17,500 bases of DNA from Nymphaea colorata (taxonomy: Eukaryota > Streptophyta > Magnoliopsida > Nymphaeales > Nymphaeaceae). The notes below the pieces were generated by a model. The model searched no databases, was not told where the DNA came from, and worked only from the letters and a program-made list of their open reading frames with translations. Of the stretch, positions 10,570-17,500 are shown one piece after another; the first letter of the stretch is position 1; every line of letters starts with the position of its first letter. Position numbers and translations under genes: made by a program. The stretch covers positions 120,001-137,500 of the forward strand of contig NW_022204641.1 in the NCBI RefSeq assembly GCF_008831285.2. Direction: 5' to 3'.

Positions 10570-12070
10570 ATGAGTGATTTTTATTGGTTAACAATCATTG
10601 TTGTTTTGCCCATATCCGCGGGTTCCTTAATTGCTCTTTTCCCTCATAGAGGAAATAAGGTAGTTCGATGGTATACTATCTGTATCTGCTTATTTGAACT
10701 CCTTCTAACGACCTACGTATTCTGTTATCATTTTAAATTGGACGATCCATTAATCCAATTGGAAGAAGACTTTAACTGGATAAATATTTTTGATTTTCAC
10801 TGGAGACTCGGAATCGACGGACTTTCTATAGGACCCATTTTATTGACAGGATTTATCACTACTTTAGCTACTTCAGCGGCTTGGCCAGTTACCCGAAATT
10901 CGCGATTGTTCCATTTCCTGATGTTAGCAATGTACAGTGGTCAAATAGGATCATTTTCTTCTCGAGACCTCTTACTTTTTTTCATCATGTGGGAATTAGA
11001 ATTAATTCCTGTTTACCTACTTTTATCCATGTGGGGAGGAAAGAAACGTCTGTACTCAGCTACAAAGTTCATTTTGTACACTGCAGGAGGTTCCATTTTT
11101 CTCTTAATGGGAGTTCTAGGTATGGGTTTATATGGTTCCAATGAACCAACATTAAATTTTGAAACATTAGCTAATCAATCGTATCCCGTGGCATTGGAAA
11201 TAATATTTATTTGGGTTTCCTTATTGCTTATGCTGTCAAATCACCGATCATACCTTTACATACATGGTTGCCAGATACCCATGGAGAGGCGCATTACAGT
11301 ACATGTATGCTTCTAGCTGGAATCTTATTAAAAATGGGAGCATACGGGTTGGTTCGGGTCAATATGGAATTATTACCCCACGCCCATTCCATATTTTCTC
11401 CTTGGTTGATGATAGTAGGGACTATTCAAATAATCTATGCAGCTTTAACTTCTCTTGGTCAACGCAATTTAAAAAAGAGAATAGCCTATTCTTCCGTATC
11501 TCATATGGGTTTCATAATAATAGGAATTAGTTCTATAACCGATGCGGGACTCAATGGAGCTATTTTACAAATCATCTCTCATGGATTTATTGGTGCTGCA
11601 CTTTTTTCCTGGCAGGAACAAGTTATGATAGAATACGTCTTCGTTATCTTAACGAAATGGGGGGAATAGCTATACTAATGCCAAGAATCTTTACGATGTT
11701 CAGTAGCTTCTCAATGGCTTCTCTCGCATTACCAGGAATGAGTGGTTTTGTTGCAGAATTTGTGATATTTTTGGGAATAATTACTAGCCCAAAATACCTT
11801 GTAATGTCAAAAATACTAATTACTTTTGTAATGGCAATTGGAATGATATTAACTCCTATTTATTCATTATCTATGTCACGCCAGATGTTCTATGGATACA
11901 GGTTATTCAATGTTCCCAAGTCTCACTTTGTGGATTCTGGACCACGAGAAATCTTTATTTTGATGTGTATCCTTTTACCTATAATAGGTATTGGTATTTA
12001 TCCAGATTTCGTTCTTTCACTATCAGTTGACAAGGTAGAAACTATTCTATCTAATTACTTTCATGGGTAG
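10570..12070 (+). CDS. ndhD: NDH complex subunit D (antiporter-like), two frameshifts
   Basis: Large proton-translocating membrane subunit homologous to ND4/NuoM. The start is the ATG at 10570 ([18 protein letters not shown]). Many plastids have ACG here, edited to AUG, but here the ATG is in the DNA. Conserved parts include [18 protein letters not shown], then [20 protein letters not shown] and [18 protein letters not shown]. Frame breaks lie near 11207 (ttattt, after EIIF) and at ttttttcctgg near 11610, each fitting one lost T. The restored product is 500 residues, normal for the family, ending [12 protein letters not shown]. Upstream in-frame codons from 10552 do not resemble the family and are excluded. 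Confidence 0.97.
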
Positions 12071-12234
12071 CTTTCATGGATGGATTTTTTTATGGTTATG
12101 GGCAGCACAGAAGATCCAATCCAATAATCCTGCACTGCTGTTTACAAACAAATCAATCGTTGGCTAGACCAATCAAAAGGAAAAGAAGATTTTTCCTTCT
12201 ATCAAGTCAAAAATGCAATTAAATGAAGGAAATT

Positions 12235-12288
12235 GTAATCAGAAATATCTGTAGTTTTTATTATTTAACTACAGATATTTCTGATTAC
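12235..12288. terminator. Perfect 22-bp-arm hairpin between convergent genes
   Basis: The arm gtaatcagaaatatctgtag+tt at 12235-12256 is the exact reverse complement of 12267-12288, with a 10-nt all-A/T loop. It lies 164 bp beyond ndhD and 145 bp beyond ccsA, on opposite strands. In plastids such inverted repeats mostly protect and define mRNA 3' ends rather than stop transcription. Being symmetric, it could serve both transcripts. The structure is certain; the function is inferred. Confidence 0.8.
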
Positions 12289-12330
12289 ATATATATCTTT
12301 CACCTTATACATATAATGTATAAATGAGAT

Positions 12331-12360
12331 AATAATATTATGGTTAATAATATTATGGTA
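12331..12360. repeat. 15-bp tandem duplication
   Basis: The unit aataatattatggtt at 12331-12345 is repeated at 12346-12360 with only the last base changed. It is AT-rich slippage in the ndhD-ccsA spacer. Confidence 0.8.
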
Positions 12361-12433
12361 TATGAGAGGGGTATATGAGAATGAAAGGGTATGTGTACAA
12401 TCTTTCTATGTATTCTGCAGTTTTTTTCTTCAA

Positions 12434-13360
12434 TTAGATGTTTAATGTGAATGAACCATAACTATGTAGCCCTCTTCCTAATAGATTGACCCCAAAATAG
12501 CAGATCCAAATTATAAGAAATCCCATAGAAGCCACAATTGCTGAATTTGCACCTTGCAAACTTTTATTTGTTCTAGTATGTAAATAAATCGCGAATACGG
12601 TCCAAGTAATAAATGCCCAGGTTTCTTTGGGGTCCCAATTCCAATAAGATCCCCATGCCTCATTAGCCCATACTGCTCCTGAAAGAATACCTATAGTTAA
12701 AAGGGTAAAACCCAAGCCAATGACACGATAACTCCAAGAATCCAATCGCTGAGTCAATTGATACCTGTGATAATTTCTAAACGAAAAATTCACGTATTGG
12801 GTCTCATCAAAAGAAAATGAACTAATTAATAAATGATTGGTTTTACCGAAAATATCTATCTTTCTTCTAAACGTAATGACCAGGAGAGTTATGGATAATA
12901 ATGATCCACATAAAAGAGCTGCATAGCTCAACAACATCATACTTACGTGCATCATTAACCAACGGGATTGGAGAGCAGGCACTAATATTGCGGATTGATG
13001 CATTTTAGTTAAAAGACCCGAAGTGGCAAAGCCTTGGGTTAAAATAGCGCTTGGGGCGGTTATTTTACTGAAAAAATTCTTATAGTTTCTAAAATATGGA
13101 ACTATATGAATAAGGGAGAAACTCCATGAAAGGAACATTAATGATTCATATAGATCACTTAATGGTACATGTCCCGAATAAATCCAACGAGTAACTAATA
13201 ATCCTGTTATACAGAAAAAAGTAGCTATCATGCCTTTTTCTGACGAATCACATAGTCCTACAATTTCATAGACCAAGGTCATCAGATGAGTAGGAATCAC
13301 AATTGAAATGATCGAAAAAGATATGTGAGTTAATATATGTTCTAAAGTTGCAAATATCAT
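12434..13360 (-). CDS. ccsA: Cytochrome c biogenesis protein CcsA
   Basis: Multi-span thylakoid membrane protein of the system II cytochrome c maturation pathway, which with Ccs1 handles haem for cytochromes f and c6. The ORF is intact. The family start [15 protein letters not shown] gives 308 residues; two further upstream codons from a TTG at 13366 are not part of the family. The haem-handling WWD motif is [13 protein letters not shown] (about residues 236-248 from the ATG at 13360), within a conserved [11 protein letters not shown] context. Other typical parts are [17 protein letters not shown] and the C-terminal [12 protein letters not shown]. It is slightly shorter than the common 313-328 because the loop before the WWD region is short. 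It is one of three protein genes here with no frameshift. Confidence 0.98.
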   Translation of the reverse strand: MIFATLEHILTHISFSIISIVIPTHLMTLVYEIVGLCDSSEKGMIATFFCITGLLVTRWIYSGHVPLSDLYESLMFLSWSFSLIHIVPYFRNYKNFFSKITAPSAILTQGFATSGLLTKMHQSAILVPALQSRWLMMHVSMMLLSYAALLCGSLLSITLLVITFRRKIDIFGKTNHLLISSFSFDETQYVNFSFRNYHRYQLTQRLDSWSYRVIGLGFTLLTIGILSGAVWANEAWGSYWNWDPKETWAFITWTVFAIYLHTRTNKSLQGANSAIVASMGFLIIWICYFGVNLLGRGLHSYGSFTLNI

Positions 13361-13475
13361 AAACAATCATTTTTTGTTTTTATAGTTATAAAAAAAGGGA
13401 ACCCTTCCTTAATTACCGAATGTAAATATGGTATCGAATTAAAGGATCCGTTGTGTCCTTTTTTGTTTTAGAGAA

Positions 13476-13555
13476 TGCCGCCACTCGGACTCGAACCGAG
13501 ATGCTCTAGCACTGCTTCCTAAGAACAGCGTGTCTACCGATTTCACCATGGCGGC
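13476..13555 (-). tRNA. trnL-UAG: tRNA-Leu (UAG)
   Basis: Read on the minus strand, the 80-nt gene starts GCCGCCATGGTGAAATCGG and ends GAGTGGCGGCA. The acceptor stem GCCGCCA/TGGCGGC pairs over seven bases. The anticodon stem CTGTT/AGCAG has one G-U pair around the loop CTTAGGA, giving anticodon UAG. The T arm contains GGTTCGAGTCC. A long variable arm marks a class II leucine tRNA. CCA is not encoded, as usual in plastids. The position between ccsA and rpl32 is standard. Confidence 0.98.
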
Positions 13556-13973
13556 TTGTTCGAAGTAATACTAACTCATGCATATTCAATCGTCGATATT
13601 GAGAGGTTCAATGCAATTGCAATAGATGATTATTGAATCAATCGAAGAATAGCCATTCAAGTCAATATTTGAAGGTTCCATAATTGTTACTAGCTTACCT
13701 TAAAGCTTAGTAATAGTGAATCGATGGGGAAAATAGTGAATCGATGGGGAAAATGGCAATCCCCATCTCGCAAATCATATAAAATGCACTCTATTCACTA
13801 TATTGAACCTTGTATCTTGCGTCTAATAACGCCCTTTAAAACACAAATAGTGCCATTTGAGGGCCCAATATATGATACAGAATCATTAATTTATCCAATC
13901 ATTGATTGATGTTGATTTAGATCATTTGAAGGGTTTCTTATCACATTATTATTTATTCTTTGCTTTTTTTATT
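13556..13973. other. trnL-rpl32 spacer
   Basis: A 418-bp spacer with a 20-bp tandem duplication (13712-13751) as its main feature. This spacer is known to be highly variable between plant species. I see no convincing gene and no clear promoter boxes for trnL-UAG. Confidence 0.7.
13712..13751. repeat. 20-bp perfect tandem duplication
   Basis: The unit aatagtgaatcgatggggaa occurs at 13712-13731 and is repeated without change at 13732-13751 in the trnL-UAG/rpl32 spacer. It is a likely length polymorphism. Confidence 0.92.
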
Positions 13974-14131
13974 TCATTTTTTTTGTCGTACAAAAAACCT
14001 TTTGAATAACCGGTAGAAATGGATTTAGCTAAAGAAAAAGCTTTTACCGCTGCCCAATATCCCTTTCTCTTCCAAAAATTTCTACGAATATGCTTTTTTG
14101 ATATAGAAGTACGTTTTTTTGGAACCGCCAT
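13974..14131 (-). CDS. rpl32: Plastid 50S ribosomal protein L32, probable frameshift near the C-terminus
   Basis: Large-subunit protein bL32. The start is [20 protein letters not shown], with the continuing [20 protein letters not shown] fully typical. After about residue 43 the frame as given reads on to 60 residues with a lysine-rich tail and ends at 13949. The family tail is SKxFFVRQ and then a stop. Adding one base to the A6 run on the + strand (13992-13997) produces SKGFFVRQKK with TGA at 13974-13976, total 52 residues, a normal length. I therefore take 13974 as the end, with the longer uncorrected ORF as the alternative. The gene is present and not transferred to the nucleus, unlike in some eudicot lineages. 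Confidence 0.9.
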
Positions 14132-15244
14132 GCAAAAATGAACTTTTCTAAGTTGAATGTGAAAGACATGTATTGTTCAAAATAGATCATTAATTCTTTC
14201 TATTCATATATCTATTATTTAGTTTATAGATTTTCTTCATAACATACAAATATGCGCATATAGCATATAATAGGGACTAAACTAAATTATTGCTAGGGAC
14301 TCAAACTCAAGTTGGAGAATAAAAAGAAAGGAGATTCGATTCGCTAGGTATAACTCTCATAGAAAAAAATAGTTATCTTTTTCTCTTTTTGAAGTATTCA
14401 TTATCATTATTATTGCATACAATGAAAATCTCAGAAGAAAGAAATTGTACTAATTGTTTCATATCTCCATTCATTAGGATCGATGGTATCAACTACCGAT
14501 GAATCGACCCCCGCAGATAAATAATATAAAAAGAAAAATAAATAAAATAAAAGGTTACAATTCCTATCTCAGTCTATTTCAAATAGACCATATATAAACC
14601 TACATATACCTACCGTCGTAATACATTTAATAACAATAACCAGAAATTAATTACCTACATGAGATAAAACAATAAGATTTTCTCTACCAATTGATCCCAT
14701 TAAAGCATAGCGCCCCCACGATTCGAATAATACTTTTGTTCAATGATCCATTACTTGAACATTACTTGAACTTGATTAAGGCAATTTAAGTAACCTCTTA
14801 CTTCACCTTCTTACTTCACCCATATGGGAGGTTACAAGTATCATAGAATTTCCCACAAGTTCTGGTGGAAGCCAATCAATCAGTTTCAAATTAAATTTAA
14901 ATTAGTTAATGATTTTGGATAAAAGATCTTGTTGGGTTGAGTTATTTGCGGATCTCATGATCCATATCAAAGCTAATAATTACTTCACCCCTAGTATTAA
15001 GCAATAATTTGCTTAATTATATCATTTGACCAATTCAATTGTAACTCCTTGGGTCAAATTTTAAATAGTCGAGGAAGAGCGAGATTAATAAAAAAGAATA
15101 TTCTTTTCGTATCCTTATTTTGGTTTGTGTTAAAAAAAAAAATAAATAAGAACTGGTGATGAATGTGAATTGGGAACAATAATTAATATAATTAATTAGA
15201 AGAAATAGAGGAAAAAGGTTTGATTTAATTTTATTATTATGGTT
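14132..15244. other. rpl32-ndhF spacer
   Basis: A 1,113-bp AT-rich, gene-free stretch between divergent genes, so promoters for both rpl32 (leftward) and ndhF (rightward) should lie here. I cannot assign boxes with confidence. Seen: a near-palindrome gtctattt-c-aaatagac (14572-14588), an 11-bp tandem repeat attacttgaac (14750-14771), cttacttcacc twice (14797-14807 and 14810-14820), and an inverted repeat atttgacc/ggtcaaat (15024-15031 and 15052-15059). ORFs here are low-complexity and not credible genes. Confidence 0.7.
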
Positions 15245-17470
15245 ATGGAACGCACATATCAATATGCATGGATTATACCTTTCGTTCCGCTTCTAGTTAC
15301 TATGTTAATAGGATTGGAACTCCTGCTTAATCCGACAGCAACAAAAATATTCGTCGTATATGGGCTTTTCCCGCTGTTTTATTGTTAAGTATAGTTATGG
15401 TCTTTCCACTAAGCTGGCGATCCAGCAAATCAATGGTAGCTCAATTTATGAATATCTATGGTCTTGGAGCATCACTAGTGATTTTCCTTAGAATTCGGCT
15501 ACTTGATTGATCCACTTACTTCTATTATGTCGATATTAATCACTACTGTTGGAATCCTGGTTCTTATCTATAGTGATAATTATATGTCTCATGACCGAGG
15601 ATATTTGAGATTTTTTGCTTATATGAGTTTTTTCAATACAGCGATGCTGGATTAGTTACTAGTCCCAATTTGATACAAATCCATATTTTTGGGAACTAGT
15701 GGGAATGTGTTCCTATCTGTTAATAGGTTTTTGGTTTACCCGACCAATTGCAGCAAATGCCTGTCAAAAAGCGTTTGTGACCAATCGTGTGGGGATTTGG
15801 TTTATTATTAGGAATCCTAGGTTTTTATTTAATAACAGGTAGTTTCGAATTTCAGGATTTATTCGAAATATTCAATGATTCGATCATTAATAACAATGAG
15901 ATGAATTCCTCATTTGCTACGCTTTGTGCCTTCTTATTATTCCTCGGTGCAGTTGCTAAATCTGCGCAATTCCCACTTCATGTATGGTTACCTGATGCTA
16001 TGGAGGGACCCACTCCTATTTCGGCTCTGATACATGCGGCTACTATGGTAGCCGCAGGAATTTTTCTTGTAGCTCGGCTTCTTCCTCTTTTCATAGCCAT
16101 ACCTTACATAATGAATATCATATCTTTGATAGGTGTAATAACGGTACTATTAGGAGCTACCTTAGCTCTTGCTCAAAGAGATATTAAGAGAAGTTTAGCT
16201 TATTCCACGATGTCTCAATTGGGATACATTATGTTAGCTTTGGGTATAGGTTCTTATCGAGCCGCTTTATTCCATTTGATCACTCATGCTTATTCTAAAG
16301 CATTATTGTTTTTAGGGTCTGGATCAATCATTCATTCCATGGAACCCATTATTGGGTATTCTCCGACTAAGAGTCAGAACATGGTTCTTATGGGCGGTTT
16401 AACTAAATATATGCCAATTACAAAAACAACTTTTTTTTAGGTACACTTTCTCTTTGTGGTATTCCACCCCTCGCTTGTTTTTGGTCCAAAGACGAAATTC
16501 TTAATGATAGTTGGTTGTATTCACCGATTTTTGCGATAATAGCTTTCTACACAGCAGGATTAACTGCATTTTATATGTTTCGTATGTATTTACTTACTTT
16601 CGAAGGGCATTTACGTAGTCATTTTCAAAATTACAGCGGACACACAAATAGTTCCTTCTATTCAATATCCATATGGGGGCAAGAAGGTTCCAAACCTGTT
16701 AGCAGCAATTTGCTTTTAACAACAAGGAATAATAATGACAAGTCCTCCTTTTCCAATTGCTCGTTTTCTAATACATATAAAATTGCCGGTTATGTAAGAA
16801 CCATGCGATCATCTTTTAGTACTCATTTTTTCAAAAAGACTCTCATACTTTACTATATCCGCATGAATCGGACAATACCATGTTATTTCCCCTGCTTATA
16901 TTGGCCATATTTACTTTGTTCGTTGGATGCATAGGAATTAATTTCGGGCACGAAGTAATGGAGGTTGACATATTATCAAAATGGTTAACCCCATCGATGA
17001 AACTTTCCATCAGAATTCAACTGATGAGATTGGTATAAATTTTTGACGAATGCATTTTATTCAGTTAGTATAGCCTACTTCGGAATATTTATAGCATCTG
17101 TTCTATATGGGTCTGTCTATTCAGATCGACAAAATTGTACTTAATCAATTCATTTGCTAAAATAGATTCTAAAATGAGAATTCGTTTAGAACAAATAATA
17201 AATGTCATATACAACTGGTCATACAATCGCGGCTACATAGACGTTTATTACGAAAAAGTATTCATTAGGGGTGTACGAGGATTAGCTCAACTAACTCATT
17301 CTTTTGATCGACGAGTCATTGATGGAGTTACTAATGGGATTGGCGTTGCAAGTTTCTTTCTAGGAGAAGGTATTAAATATATAGGGGGGGGTCGAATTTC
17401 CTCTTATCTATTCTTATATTTAGCTTGTGTATCAATAGTCCTACTAATTTACTATTACTATTTTTTCTAA
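15245..17470 (+). CDS. ndhF: NDH complex subunit F (antiporter-like), about 12 frameshifts
   Basis: Largest proton-pumping membrane subunit, homologous to ND5/NuoL, with the long lateral helix at its C-terminus. The start is the ATG at 15245 ([13 protein letters not shown]). Key parts: [20 protein letters not shown] and [12 protein letters not shown] in the antiporter core (about 15970-16070), then [20 protein letters not shown], and near the end [13 protein letters not shown] and [17 protein letters not shown]. The stop is TAA at 17468-17470. The frame changes near 15340, 15412, 15485, 15650, 15690, 15794, 15797, 16437, 16832, 17010, 17043 and 17133, every one consistent with a single lost base, mostly in T, A or G runs. 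The restored length is about 745 residues, normal for NdhF. The breaks are probably sequence errors. In most plastomes this gene ends near the SSC/inverted-repeat junction. Confidence 0.96.
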
Positions 17471-17500
17471 ATAGTATTTTTATTAAAGCTAAAGTATTTC

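Larger units (their letters stand above)
12071..12433. other. ndhD-ccsA convergent spacer
   Basis: A 363-bp spacer between genes that converge. It contains the long hairpin (12235-12288) and a 15-bp tandem duplication (12331-12360). No gene is seen. Confidence 0.8.

Noticed and set aside
13724-13909. 61-residue ORF between trnL-UAG and rpl32
   Set aside because: It covers the 20-bp duplication, resembles no plastid protein I know and lies in a spacer known to be variable.
15035-15262. 75-residue minus-strand ORF upstream of and overlapping the ndhF start
   Set aside because: It is low-complexity Phe/Leu/Ile-rich sequence from AT-rich spacer and overlaps the N-terminus of ndhF.

Overview
The window is a nearly complete small single-copy (SSC) region of a land-plant plastid (chloroplast) genome. 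The base composition is AT-rich. The gene order is the standard angiosperm one, written here in the ycf1-to-ndhF direction: ycf1 (3' part), rps15, ndhH, ndhA (with its group II intron), ndhI, ndhG, ndhE, psaC and ndhD on the + strand, then ccsA, trnL-UAG and rpl32 on the - strand, then ndhF on the + strand. Protein details fit a flowering plant. The presence of ycf1 and of SSC-located rps15 excludes a grass. Some NdhF residues suggest a non-grass monocot or an early-diverging angiosperm, but that is a weak inference.

Layout. 1-3667 is the C-terminal part of Ycf1. 3668-4107 is a spacer with three perfect 29-bp tandem repeats. 4108-12070 is the long co-directional cluster from rps15 to ndhD; ndhH and ndhA are one base apart, and the ndhA intron lies at about 6236-7165. 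12071-12433 separates the convergent ndhD and ccsA and holds a perfect 22-bp-arm hairpin. 12434-14131 is the minus-strand group ccsA, trnL-UAG, rpl32. 14132-15244 is a gene-free AT-rich spacer, and ndhF fills 15245-17470.

Function. NdhA, D, E, F, G, H and I are plastid-encoded subunits of the thylakoid NDH complex, which oxidises ferredoxin in cyclic electron flow around photosystem I. PsaC carries the terminal FeS clusters of photosystem I. CcsA delivers or ligates haem for c-type cytochromes. Rps15 and Rpl32 are ribosomal proteins, trnL-UAG is a leucine tRNA, and Ycf1 (Tic214) is attributed to the inner-envelope protein import machinery.

The striking property is that nine of the twelve protein genes are broken by frameshifts. 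I infer about 43, and every one can be explained as loss of a single base, mostly from a homopolymer run. Between the shifts the protein is conserved and I saw no substitution nonsense codon. Adding the missing bases gives family-typical lengths (for example NdhH 393, NdhE 101, NdhD 500, Rps15 87). Essential genes are hit as well as ndh genes. The best explanation is uncorrected deletion error in a long-read or homopolymer-sensitive assembly. A nuclear or mitochondrial plastid-derived copy, or real decay, is less likely. I found no previously undescribed system.
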